Positions 1-7,428 of a DNA stretch of 15,616 nt are shown in pieces. Source of the stretch: CAZHBA01 sp964530225 (lineage in GTDB: Bacteria; Pseudomonadota; Alphaproteobacteria; UBA6615); NCBI GenBank assembly GCA_964530225.1, contig CAZHBA010000086.1:1-15616 (forward strand), given 5' to 3'. Below the pieces are notes generated by a model, which made no database searches, was not told the origin of the DNA, and saw nothing but the letters and a program-made list of their open reading frames with translations. Every line of letters begins with the position of its first letter. The first letter of the stretch is position 1. Position numbers and translations under genes: made by a program.

Positions 1-625
1 ACTGGGCCGCATTCCGTCGGCGGTGGGTTATCAGCCAACCCTGGGTACCGACCTGGGCACCCTGCAGGAGCGCATTACCTCGACCAACAAGGGATCGATC
101 ACATCGGTTCAAGCGATTTATGTGCCCGCCGACGATTTGACCGACCCGGCGCCGGCGACAACGTTCTCGCATCTGGATGCGACAACAGTGCTGTCGCGGC
201 AAATCGCCGAGCTGGGAATTTATCCGGCGGTCGACCCGCTCGATTCGACCAGCCGGATCCTCGATCCGCGCGTAGTCGGCGAAGGACATTACGAAACCGC
301 GCGTCAGGTGCAGGAAACCTTGCAGAGTTATAAGAGCCTGCAGGAAATTATCGCCATTCTGGGCATGGACGAGTTGTCGGAAGAGGACAAGCTGACGGTC
401 ATGCGGGCGCGTAAAATTCAACGCTTCATGTCGCAGCCGTTCCATGTCGCAGAAGTCTTTACCGGCACTCCGGGCAAGTTCGTCAGCCTCGAAGATACCA
501 TCAAGGGCTTTACGGAAATCGTCAGTGGCACGTACGACGACCTGCCCGAAGCCGCCTTCTATATGGTCGGCACCATCGAAGAAGCCGTCGAAAAGGCGCA
601 ATCAATGGCCGCCGAGGCCGCCTAG
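1..625 (+). CDS. atpD: F1Fo ATP synthase subunit beta, 3' part
   Basis: This is the C-terminal ~207 residues of the catalytic beta subunit of the membrane-attached F1 sector, which makes ATP from ADP and phosphate. The reading frame is open from base 2 and the start lies upstream of the window. Family-typical stretches are plain: GRIPSAVGYQPTL at the left edge, then the LQERI-(T)ST-KGSITS-QA block of the nucleotide-binding domain, SHLDATTVLSR, and the C-terminal helical domain with DELSEEDK, RARKIQRF and SQPFHVAEVFTG. It ends with TAG at 623-625, and atpC follows after 12 nt, so the two belong to the tail of one atp operon. A GTG at 23 is an internal valine, not a start. Confidence 0.97.
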   Translation, partial: LGRIPSAVGYQPTLGTDLGTLQERITSTNKGSITSVQAIYVPADDLTDPAPATTFSHLDATTVLSRQIAELGIYPAVDPLDSTSRILDPRVVGEGHYETARQVQETLQSYKSLQEIIAILGMDELSEEDKLTVMRARKIQRFMSQPFHVAEVFTGTPGKFVSLEDTIKGFTEIVSGTYDDLPEAAFYMVGTIEEAVEKAQSMAAEAA

Positions 626-637
626 GGAGCGCAAAAC

Positions 638-1057
638 ATGGCTGAATCAACGGTTCAATTCGAGCTGGTCTCACCTGAACAACTTCTGCTGTCTGAAGAC
701 GTCGAAATGGTCGTCGTGCCTGGTAGCGAGGGCGACTTCGGTGTACTGACCGGCCATTCACCGATGATTTCCGCGGTTCGCCCCGGCGTTATCCACGTAT
801 TTGCCGATGGCGCGGTCAGTTCTCGAATTTTTGTCGCGGGGGGATTCGCCGAAGTCACGGGGGGCCGTTGCACGGTTCTCGCCGAAGAAGCGTTGGCGGT
901 CAATGATATCAATCGCGAGGAGGTTGAATCCGACTTGCAAAACGCGGTCGAAGATATCGGTGACACCGACGACCCAAGCGAGTTGAAAGCGGCAGAAAGC
1001 AGGGCGGATACGGCGCGCGCCAAACTCGTCGCGATCGACGCACCGGTCTATCAGTAA
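638..1057 (+). CDS. atpC: F1Fo ATP synthase subunit epsilon
   Basis: The epsilon subunit (139 aa) sits on the central stalk of F1 and couples rotation to catalysis; in bacteria it also inhibits ATP hydrolysis. The N-terminal beta-sandwich domain is recognisable from VQFELVSPEQLLLS, VVPGSEGDFGVLTGHSP and the FVAGGFAEV stretch around residue 70. The C-terminal helical hairpin is present (about residues 90-135). The ATG at 638 is preceded by GGGAG in the atpD-atpC gap, a fitting ribosome binding site. It is the last gene of the atp operon, as usual. No clear intrinsic terminator is visible behind it; AAGC/GCTT at 1080-1094 gives only a 4-bp stem. Confidence 0.96.
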   Translation: MAESTVQFELVSPEQLLLSEDVEMVVVPGSEGDFGVLTGHSPMISAVRPGVIHVFADGAVSSRIFVAGGFAEVTGGRCTVLAEEALAVNDINREEVESDLQNAVEDIGDTDDPSELKAAESRADTARAKLVAIDAPVYQ

Positions 1058-1093
1058 GTCCAGATTTCCCACACTTTAGAAGCCCAAGGCGCT

Positions 1094-1122
1094 TTGACCG
1101 TCTGGGTTGTAAACGTTAATAT
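1094..1122 (+). promoter_or_regulatory. Sigma-70-type promoter of the ferritin-like gene
   Basis: TTGACC (1094-1099) and TAATAT (1117-1122) are separated by 17 nt, which is close to consensus. Transcription would begin near 1129, leaving about 50 nt of leader before the GTG at 1181. This suggests the ferritin-like gene is transcribed independently of the atp operon. Confidence 0.65.
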
Positions 1123-1180
1123 TTTATCTATCGTGATTAGGGAAAACGGTAAGTAACACCTTAGCGAAGGATGGAAAAAC

Positions 1181-2020
1181 GTGCAGGCTTCGATAGCGGA
1201 CTATCCAAAATATTGGACGCTGGACGATATCTCCTGGGACAAGTTCGACCTCTCGAAAGTCGATCCTGACATGCTTCGCATTGTCAAAGCGGCCGCGTTG
1301 GTCGAGCACAATGGCGGCATTTATTCCGAATATCTCATCAGCGTTTTCCACGACGATATCGAGATTCAATCCGCTGTGCGTCGCTGGGGAGCGGAAGAGG
1401 TGCAGCACGGTAAGGCACTCGCCCGCTGGGCTACACTGGCAAACCCCAGTTTCGACTTTGATCAACGCTTTGAAGATTTCGCGTCCACGATAACTCTGCC
1501 GACGACCGCCGATAAATCGGTTCGCGGTTCGCGCTGTGGCGAATTGGTGGCGCGCTGCATGGTTGAAGTTGGCACTTCGTCCTATTACACCGCGTTACGC
1601 GAGGCGACCGAAGAGCCGGTTTTACGTGAAATTTGCCGCAACATAGCACAAGACGAAATCCGCCATTACAAACTGTTCTTCACCCACATGACGCGGTATC
1701 ACAAAATCGAACGGCTCGGCGTCATTCGACGCATTCTGGTCGGTCTCAGCCGCATCAGCGAAAGCGAAGACGACGAGTTGGCGTATGCATATCACGCTGC
1801 CAACAATAACGGCGAAGCTTACGACCGCAAGAAGTGCGTTCGCGCCTATATGTCGCGCACCTATGGTTTCTACCGTCCCCACCATATCGAACGCGGCATG
1901 AAACTTATCTTCAAGGCTGTCGGGATAAATCCCCATGCGAGGATTGCCGGCCTGGTGGCTAAGCTGGCCTGCTATTTTCTCAACTTTAGGTCTTCCCAGA
2001 GAATTTCAGCGGCACACTGA
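1181..2020 (+). CDS. Ferritin-like diiron protein, acyl-ACP-desaturase-like
   Basis: A 279-aa soluble, mostly helical protein of unknown substrate. It carries the ligand set of a four-helix-bundle diiron centre: E42 (AALVEHNGG), E73-x-x-H76 (WGAEEVQHGKAL), E129 (MVEVGTSSYY) and E159-x-x-H162 (IAQDEIRHYKLF). The two ExxH motifs and their context resemble acyl-ACP desaturases (EENRHG and DEKRHE), so an O2-activating oxidase or desaturase is possible, but ferritin-like proteins of unknown role share the fold. The basic C-terminal part (about 205-279) is not assigned. The start is GTG 1181, with AAGGA about 9 nt upstream; the ATG at 1171 is out of frame. It lies behind atpC but has its own promoter. 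Family confidence is good; function is inference. Confidence 0.8.
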   Translation: MQASIADYPKYWTLDDISWDKFDLSKVDPDMLRIVKAAALVEHNGGIYSEYLISVFHDDIEIQSAVRRWGAEEVQHGKALARWATLANPSFDFDQRFEDFASTITLPTTADKSVRGSRCGELVARCMVEVGTSSYYTALREATEEPVLREICRNIAQDEIRHYKLFFTHMTRYHKIERLGVIRRILVGLSRISESEDDELAYAYHAANNNGEAYDRKKCVRAYMSRTYGFYRPHHIERGMKLIFKAVGINPHARIAGLVAKLACYFLNFRSSQRISAAH

Positions 2021-2312
2021 TCGCTCAGGCGGCAACGCTCAGCACGTTTTTCGCCGCTGAGAAAGCCAAACTTTGCGTGCTCTCGTAAGCCTCGGTGGCG
2101 CGGCCGTGTGCGCTCTCTTGAGTGGACGAGACGCCTCCAGCTCGCCGCTCCCTGTTTTTATTTGCGTAATTTTGCCTGTACTTCGGCTTTGGTTGTCCGC
2201 ACTTCGGAGGCAATCCGGCTGTCCTGTGCCAATGGTTCCTTCGACGTCAGCTCGGCACGGATTAGCAAAAATTTGTACTAAATGCCCGTTAACAACTCGT
2301 TTCCGGCTGTTC
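2021..2312. other. Non-coding region between convergent genes
   Basis: This stretch separates the ends of the ferritin-like gene (+) and rppH (-). I see no gene with a start and ribosome binding site. A minus frame at 2025-2213 and a 39-codon minus frame at 2158-2277 are open, but neither has a supported start. The strongest structure is the hairpin at 2024-2061. Confidence 0.5.
2024..2061. terminator. Hairpin in the convergent region, possible terminator
   Basis: CTCAG-G-CGGC (2024-2033) pairs with GCCG-CTGAG (2053-2061): nine base pairs with one bulge and a 19-nt loop. It begins four bases after the stop of the ferritin-like gene. There is no following T tract on either strand, so a Rho-independent terminator is only a weak call; it may simply protect the 3' end. 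Confidence 0.3.
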
Positions 2313-2810
2313 CTAGTCCGCTGTTACGTCGGAAAAACGCTTGAATTCCGCCACTACAGCCTCGTAGACAGGCCGTTTAAAGTCAACGATCAGGCCCGCC
2401 ACATCGGCGATATCGGCCCACCGCCATATTTCAAATTCAGGCTCCTCGACACCGTGGATATCGAATTCATCATCGTTTCCAAGAAAGCGGAAGGCGAACC
2501 ATTTCTGCGCTTGTCCACGGTATTTCCCGTCCCACACCTGCGCTGCCAAGGCTGGCGGCAAGTCGTACGTTAACCAACCCTCGGCCTCTGCCAGTAATTG
2601 AACGTTGTCGCTGCCGACCTCTTCGTGCAACTCGCGCAGCGCTGCAGCGGCGGGATCTTCGCCGGTATCTATACCGCCCTGGGGCATCTGCCACGCGTTG
2701 AGCGAGTCGATGCGTTGTCCTACCCAAACCTGTCCGGTTCGGCTGAGCAACATCGCGCCGGCGCATAATCGGTAGAGATCAGGATCGGGCCGTTCGGTAC
2801 GCAGTGTCAC
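2313..2810 (-). CDS. rppH: RNA 5'-pyrophosphohydrolase (Nudix)
   Basis: A 165-aa cytoplasmic Nudix hydrolase. The RppH family removes pyrophosphate from triphosphorylated 5' ends of mRNA, opening them to 5'-monophosphate-dependent RNase E decay. The Nudix box is complete: G45-x5-E51-x7-R59-E60-x2-E63-E64-x-G66. The family context WQMPQGGID before it and WFAFRF and FDIHGVEEPEFEIWRW after it fit RppH rather than a mutator-type Nudix enzyme. The start is GTG 2810, which overlaps the stop of the polysaccharide deacetylase gene (GTGA), so translation is probably coupled. It is the last gene of the long minus-strand block. Confidence 0.93.
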   Translation of the reverse strand: MTLRTERPDPDLYRLCAGAMLLSRTGQVWVGQRIDSLNAWQMPQGGIDTGEDPAAAALRELHEEVGSDNVQLLAEAEGWLTYDLPPALAAQVWDGKYRGQAQKWFAFRFLGNDDEFDIHGVEEPEFEIWRWADIADVAGLIVDFKRPVYEAVVAEFKRFSDVTAD

Positions 2811-4090
2811 CGATCCGCCTGACGGTCCAGAACAGCGGAGATCGGCGCAAGCATAATCCCTTTACCATTAAGCGTGGCCGCCCACTCGCGCACCCGCTCG
2901 ATGGTAACTGGGAAAGCTTGGCCAATGCCTACCGACACGCCAACCTCCACAGCGATGCTCTCAAGCTCGGACAGGCGCGCATCGACTGTCGTGCGCGACA
3001 CCTCGCGGGCATCGAGAAACCGGTCGTTGATCGCACGCGGTACATTTTGTTCGGTTGCCAGCGTCGTCGCCACACTGCGTGCCGAGACACGTGCATCGAC
3101 GAAGGCCAATCCGCGGTGCTCGAGGGTCGTCATAATCGGCAGCATGGCTTCACGCGAAGCGGTGAAACGCTCGCCCACATGGTTCAGCAGTCCTACATAA
3201 CCGCTGACCCGCGACAGTGCCCATTCCAAACGCTCAATATTTTCTTCCGGCGCATAGGCGACGAACAACGCCCGTGGTTCGGGATCGCTAGCCGGAAAGT
3301 CGATCGGCTCCATCGGCAGGTTGAGCAACACTTCATGCCCAGCCGCGCGGGACAGGCGAATCCACTGCTCCAAATTATCGGCAAACGGCTGAAACGCCAG
3401 GGTTACAGGGCCTGGCAGTCCCTGAATCGTGGCCTGGGTTGCCGCGCCGGAGAGCCCGAGTCCACTCATAACAATCGCAATGCGAGGCCTGGTATCGTTG
3501 TTGTCGAAGGGCCGCGCATAGACCTGCCATGGCGTGTGGCCATCGTCACCGATCCTCGGTAATGGTCCCGCGGAGGTCTGTTTGATAAGTTCTGGATCGG
3601 CCGACGGTGGCAAGAAGTTGGAGCCTAGAGGGGGCGGCAGCGGTGGTGGAACTGACGCCACTTGCGGCGACAACTTCTCGGTAGCGTTGCTCGAAGAGCT
3701 TGTGTCCACCGGCTCAGGTGGCGGCGGAGCGCTTGCCGCTTGCTCGGTTTCAGGCGGTATTGCAGCAGGCTCGTGGTCGGCCACCGCCTGCTCGGCGGTT
3801 GCTAAATTATCCAACTCTGGAACGTCTGGTTTCGGTTCTGCCCCGGCGCGCGTGGGATCGGGTGCCACAGGTTCGGGCGGCCACGCTGCCGCTGTTTCCT
3901 GGGACGGTGGTTGGCTGGCTTGTTCGTCGCCAGATTCTACTTGGGCGACTTGTTGATCGTCGATCCCGGAACCAACTACGACCAGCGCTAGCAGCGTCGC
4001 CGCGATTACCGCCAGTAGTCCCGACAGGGCCAGCGGCAGCCGTGCAGGGCCACCCCATTTCGAGCGAACTTCCGGTTCGAAATCGCTCAC
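2807..4090 (-). CDS. Divergent polysaccharide deacetylase family protein
   Basis: A 427-aa inner-membrane-anchored protein. Residues 18-40 form one membrane segment after a short cytoplasmic N-terminus. About residues 45-195 are a low-complexity Pro/Ala/Glu-rich periplasmic linker with runs such as PPPPEP and PPPLPPPLG. The globular domain (about 200-427) has RPRIAIVMSGLG, LAFQPFADNLEQW, GHEVLLNLPMEP and VGLLNHVGERFTA, as in the divergent (YibQ/DUF610) branch of NodB-like deacetylases. The usual NodB metal-binding pattern is not evident, so catalysis is uncertain. The start is GTG 4090 (in-frame TAA just upstream, GGAG about 9 nt before). It lies between ctpA and rppH, a typical alphaproteobacterial order pointing to an envelope role with EnvC and CtpA. 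Confidence 0.85.
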   Translation of the reverse strand: MSDFEPEVRSKWGGPARLPLALSGLLAVIAATLLALVVVGSGIDDQQVAQVESGDEQASQPPSQETAAAWPPEPVAPDPTRAGAEPKPDVPELDNLATAEQAVADHEPAAIPPETEQAASAPPPPEPVDTSSSSNATEKLSPQVASVPPPLPPPLGSNFLPPSADPELIKQTSAGPLPRIGDDGHTPWQVYARPFDNNDTRPRIAIVMSGLGLSGAATQATIQGLPGPVTLAFQPFADNLEQWIRLSRAAGHEVLLNLPMEPIDFPASDPEPRALFVAYAPEENIERLEWALSRVSGYVGLLNHVGERFTASREAMLPIMTTLEHRGLAFVDARVSARSVATTLATEQNVPRAINDRFLDAREVSRTTVDARLSELESIAVEVGVSVGIGQAFPVTIERVREWAATLNGKGIMLAPISAVLDRQADR

Positions 4091-4124
4091 CGCTTACACT
4101 CCATTGCAGGAGATCAGGATAACC

Positions 4125-5387
4125 TCAATTGGTGACCCGAACGTTGTACAGAGATATCCCCTTAAGCAGGTCGACCGCCCGCGCCAACTGATAGTCGGTC
4201 GTGTCCTGAGATATACCGCCGGTGGCGGCCGCATTCGGCTTAGCGTTGTCACCGCTGCGCGCATTGTGCAGATCCTTTTCACGCACCCGGGCCGGCTCGC
4301 TGGTGGTCTCAATCCTCACCTGCTGAACCACAATATCCGGGGTCACGCCGATTTTCTGAATCGAGCGCCCGCTCGGCGTAAAATAGGCCGCCGTGGTCAA
4401 TCGCATCGCGCCATGTCCGGGAACCGGCATAATCGTCTGCACCGATCCTTTACCGAACGATCGCGTTCCCATGACCACCGCCCGATTATGGTCCTGCAGC
4501 GCGCCAGCGACAATCTCGGACGCCGATGCCGAGCCGCCATTGATCAAGACTACCATTGGCAGACCCTTGATCAAGTCACCAGTCTTCGCGTTAAAGCGTT
4601 GCGCATCGCCGTCGTCCCTGCCGCGCGTCGACACAATCTCGCCACGCTCGAGAAACGCATCGGACACCTTGATCGCCTGATCGAGCAGTCCGCCGGGATT
4701 ACGCCGCAGATCGAGTACCAAGCCGATCATGCTGTCGCCAAGCTCTTTGCGCATCTTGGCGATTTCGCGCTTTACACCGGTGTCGGTTTGTTCGTTGAAC
4801 GTAGTGACGCGCAGATAACCGACTTCGCCTTCGATATGGCTGCGCACGGACTGAATACGGATCACATCGCGCGTCACTGTCACGTCGAAGGGTTCGCGGC
4901 CTTCACGGCGAATCGTCAACTTGATACCAGAGCCCACACGTCCGCGCATCTTATCGACCGCATCGGTCAGGTTGAGGCCAAGAACGGTGCTGCCATCCAA
5001 GTGTGTGATCAAATCACCAGCCTCGATACCAGCGCGTGCCGCCGGGGTATCGTCGATCGGCGAGACAACCCGCACAAATCCCTGTTCCATCGTGACTTCG
5101 ATGCCCAACCCACCAAATTCGCCGCGTGTTTGGACCTGCATATCACGGAATCTTTCCTCATTCAGATAGCTCGAATGGGGATCGAGCGACTGCAGCATGC
5201 CATTAATCGCCGACTCGATGAGTTCCTTGTCGGTTGTTTCTTCGACATAGAACGACCGAATTCGCTCAAAAATATCGCCAAACAACTCAAGCTGGCGGAA
5301 AGTCTCTTCGTTTCCAGCGGCGGGGGCAGCTGTTGGGTATGCGACTAATAGCGTCAAGATTGACAATATTTTCAATCGGTTACGCAT
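4125..5387 (-). CDS. ctpA: Carboxy-terminal processing protease, S41 family
   Basis: A 420-aa exported serine protease that trims periplasmic proteins from their C-termini; in several bacteria such enzymes control peptidoglycan hydrolases. A signal peptide covers about residues 1-24 (basic start, LSILTLLVAYPTA, AAPAAG). A PDZ domain lies at about 92-165 (GGLGIEV, AGIEAGDLITHLDG). The S41 core shows GLVLDLRRNPGGLL at 222-235, the nucleophile S288 in GGSASASEI, and the partner K313 with Q317 in SFGKGSVQT. The start ATG overlaps the stop of envC by one base (TAATG), so the two are probably translated together. Gene neighbours suggest EnvC-type amidase control as its field of action, but the substrate is unknown. 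Confidence 0.95.
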   Translation of the reverse strand: MRNRLKILSILTLLVAYPTAAPAAGNEETFRQLELFGDIFERIRSFYVEETTDKELIESAINGMLQSLDPHSSYLNEERFRDMQVQTRGEFGGLGIEVTMEQGFVRVVSPIDDTPAARAGIEAGDLITHLDGSTVLGLNLTDAVDKMRGRVGSGIKLTIRREGREPFDVTVTRDVIRIQSVRSHIEGEVGYLRVTTFNEQTDTGVKREIAKMRKELGDSMIGLVLDLRRNPGGLLDQAIKVSDAFLERGEIVSTRGRDDGDAQRFNAKTGDLIKGLPMVVLINGGSASASEIVAGALQDHNRAVVMGTRSFGKGSVQTIMPVPGHGAMRLTTAAYFTPSGRSIQKIGVTPDIVVQQVRIETTSEPARVREKDLHNARSGDNAKPNAAATGGISQDTTDYQLARAVDLLKGISLYNVRVTN

Positions 5388-6697
5388 TATCCATGTGTCC
5401 TGTCAGTGCTCATCGCAATCCACGGCAACAGGTCAATCGGTTGTCCGTCGCGCCTAAGCTCAACGTACAAACTTGCCCCCACGGTCGGTTTTGTCGAGCC
5501 GTCAGCTTGCCCCACACCGGTTCGACCCCACTCTTTTAGAGAATTGTTGGCCGTTTCACCACCGGCAACTCCTATTGGCTCGCCAGCCAGCACCCATTGG
5601 CTAATTTCCGCATCAAGGCGCTCGAGCCCAGCGATTAGCGAATGATATCCCTCGCCATGATCTATTATCAAGATGCGGCCAAAACTGCGGAATTGGCCGG
5701 CAAAGACAACACGCCCTTCCCACGGGGCCACAACAACAGCGGCCTGGCGGGTTTGCCAGGTTACGCCGCGCGTTTTACTTCCGGTTGTGGTGCGGTCGCC
5801 AAATCCTCTGGTAATAACGCCCTGTACCGGAAGTGTCATCTGGCCCTGCGCCGCGGAAATCGGCGGCAGGCGTGGTGTACTGGCCAATTTATCTTCAGGC
5901 CGCTCAGGCGCAGCACCGGTCTGAGGTTTCGAGCGCGGTGCGGCCTTGGCGCCACGGTTGAGCCGTTCCAACAGCTCTTCCAGAGATTTCGCTTCGGCGG
6001 TCAGCTTGGCAATGCGCTTTGCGGCTAATTTTCGCACGCCCTCGGTCTGTTGGAATGCCTTCTTCTTCTCGGCGGCCAGGTCCGCCAACCTGTCTTGCTC
6101 ATGCGATAACGCGATGCTGGCGGCTTGTAATTCGCCGCGCTTCGTCGCCATCTCGCTGCGCAACGACGCGATCTCCGCTAGTTGAAGCCTCAGCGCTTTC
6201 GTCTGCGCCTCGATCTGCGGAACGACGGTGCGCATCAATAGGCCGCTACGAATCACATCGTTGGCATCGCCAGGGCTGACTATCAGTGCCGCGGTCGGAC
6301 GCAAGGACAAACGCTGCAAGGCGGCCAAGGTATCGCCCAACTGGCCCTTTCGTTTAGTAAGCGCTTTGATTTTCGTTTTGTTTTCGCCAGCCAATTCCAT
6401 CAGGTCCGTCTCAAGTAACGATATAGCCGCTTCGTAGGCCTGGGCGGCGGCTGCGGCCGCGCTTAACTCTGCCCGCAGCCGGTCCAGTGCGCCCGCCTGC
6501 CGTGACGCTTTTTTATCGAGGATGGTTTTATTCGACCGGCCGCGCTCAATGTCATCGCGGATATCGTTCAACCGCACACGCGCGGCCACCGGGTCTTCCG
6601 CCCCCCAAGCAGTGTCTTCCCAAAGGGTTGCAAACACGACACCAGCCAGTAATACCGAGGTAGCAAGAAAACAAGGCAAATGACGGTTTAGTGTAAT
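5387..6697 (-). CDS. envC: EnvC-like murein hydrolase activator (degenerate LytM/M23)
   Basis: A 436-aa periplasmic protein. EnvC-type proteins activate cell-wall amidases at the division site and do not cut peptidoglycan themselves. It has a signal peptide (hydrophobic LATSVLLAGVVFATL, cleavage after AWG), long coiled coils (about residues 40-240), a Pro/Lys linker, and a C-terminal LytM domain (about 290-430). The LytM zinc ligands are not seen: the first motif reads TRGVTW instead of HxxxD, and the last reads LYVELRRDG where active enzymes have HxH. The start is chosen as ATT 6697: AGAGGA lies 7 nt upstream inside the end of gpmA, and the n-region gains R and H. The next option, TTG 6679, has no ribosome binding site and leaves a signal peptide with no charge. 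Confidence 0.88.
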   Translation of the reverse strand: MTLNRHLPCFLATSVLLAGVVFATLWEDTAWGAEDPVAARVRLNDIRDDIERGRSNKTILDKKASRQAGALDRLRAELSAAAAAAQAYEAAISLLETDLMELAGENKTKIKALTKRKGQLGDTLAALQRLSLRPTAALIVSPGDANDVIRSGLLMRTVVPQIEAQTKALRLQLAEIASLRSEMATKRGELQAASIALSHEQDRLADLAAEKKKAFQQTEGVRKLAAKRIAKLTAEAKSLEELLERLNRGAKAAPRSKPQTGAAPERPEDKLASTPRLPPISAAQGQMTLPVQGVITRGFGDRTTTGSKTRGVTWQTRQAAVVVAPWEGRVVFAGQFRSFGRILIIDHGEGYHSLIAGLERLDAEISQWVLAGEPIGVAGGETANNSLKEWGRTGVGQADGSTKPTVGASLYVELRRDGQPIDLLPWIAMSTDRTHG

Positions 6698-6710
6698 TGG
6701 CTAATCCTCT
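6695..6710 (-). promoter_or_regulatory. Ribosome binding site that points to an ATT start of envC
   Basis: On the minus strand AGAGGA (6710-6705) is followed by a 7-nt spacer containing the gpmA stop, and then by ATT (6697-6695). No ATG, GTG or TTG occurs in frame between the gpmA stop and TTG 6679. AUU is a documented rare bacterial start codon (infC). Confidence 0.6.
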
Positions 6711-7342
6711 AAATAATAATGGCGCTTCTTTTCGCCGTCTTCGACTTCTAATACCAGCGGTTTTCCGGTCGGTAGTTCAATATTCGGTATATCTTCGGCA
6801 TCATACTCGCCAATTATTACCAAAACCGCACGCAAACTGTTGCCATGAGCGGCAACCAGTACATTTTTGCCCACCACGACGTGGGGCCATATTTCGGTCT
6901 CGAAATAGGGCCTCACGCGGGCCACCACGTCGGCCAGGCTCTCACCGCCGGGCGGCCTGATTTCATAGCCGCGGCGCCACAAATGGACCTGTTTATCACC
7001 ATATTTTTCGGCCGTTTCGGCCTTATTCAAGCCCACTAGATCGCCATAGTCGCGCTCGCGCAAATCGTCGTGTTCGATGAGTTTCCAGCCATCGCCGCTT
7101 TTGACGTCGCCAACGTCGGCGCCAGTAGCTTCCGCCTCGGCCAGTGCCAGTTGCGCGGTCCGGCGGGCTCGTATCAGCGTCGAGGTGTACACCCGATCGA
7201 GGTGGATATCCTTTATCAGCCTGCCGGCATTCACCGCTTCGGCTTCGCCCTGCGGCGTCAGATCAACATCGCGCCAGCCGGTGAAACGGTTTTCCAGGTT
7301 CCACTGGCTTTGGCCATGACGAAGAAGAATGAGATGGTTCAT
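6701..7342 (-). CDS. gpmA: 2,3-bisphosphoglycerate-dependent phosphoglycerate mutase
   Basis: A 213-aa cytosolic glycolytic enzyme interconverting 3- and 2-phosphoglycerate through a phosphohistidine. The signature RHG (R8, H9, G10) carries the phosphorylated His; ENRFTGW, R60/R61, E96 in LRERDYG, GLNKAETAEKYGD, RRGYEIRPPGGES and the second histidine H166 in AAHGNSLRA complete the active site. It is shorter than the ~250-aa E. coli enzyme, as expected for the short bacterial branch. ATG 7342 has no visible Shine-Dalgarno; its first bases overlap the stop of a short upstream reading frame (ATGA). Its own last codons contain the ribosome binding site of envC. Confidence 0.95.
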   Translation of the reverse strand: MNHLILLRHGQSQWNLENRFTGWRDVDLTPQGEAEAVNAGRLIKDIHLDRVYTSTLIRARRTAQLALAEAEATGADVGDVKSGDGWKLIEHDDLRERDYGDLVGLNKAETAEKYGDKQVHLWRRGYEIRPPGGESLADVVARVRPYFETEIWPHVVVGKNVLVAAHGNSLRAVLVIIGEYDAEDIPNIELPTGKPLVLEVEDGEKKRHYYLED

Positions 7343-7422
7343 CGCAAAAACTGTTTACCCACATACAGATTGATGGAATCGGCCACGATATAGCGCAGAA
7401 GCTTGATTCTGTCGCGCGCCAA
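7339..7422 (-). CDS. Possible 27-codon ORF coupled to gpmA (tentative)
   Basis: The rlmH-gpmA gap holds a frame that stays open from just after the rlmH TAA to a TGA overlapping the gpmA start (ATGA). The only usual start is TTG 7422, without an obvious ribosome binding site. The product would be 27 aa, basic and amphipathic (includes LLRYIVADSINLYVGKQF). I do not recognise it. The frame equals that of rlmH, so it could also be a readthrough tail or an erosion remnant. A run this short without a stop can occur by chance. Confidence 0.25.
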   Translation of the reverse strand: MARDRIKLLRYIVADSINLYVGKQFLR

Positions 7423-7428
7423 CGGCAG

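Noticed and set aside
2025..2213. Minus-strand 62-codon frame with a helical-looking end (SLAFSAAKNVLSVAA)
   Set aside because: No recognised family, no supported start, unconvincing composition in its first half.
2158..2277. Minus-strand 39-codon frame in the convergent region with a helix-like ending (KAEVQAKLRK)
   Set aside because: No ATG or GTG start, only TTG 2268 without a ribosome binding site, and too short to judge; possibly a remnant.
2073..2573. Plus-strand 166-codon frame
   Set aside because: Antisense to the well-supported rppH over more than half its length; protein is not family-like.
4104..5348. Plus-strand 414-codon frame
   Set aside because: Antisense shadow of ctpA, a result of high-GC codon use.
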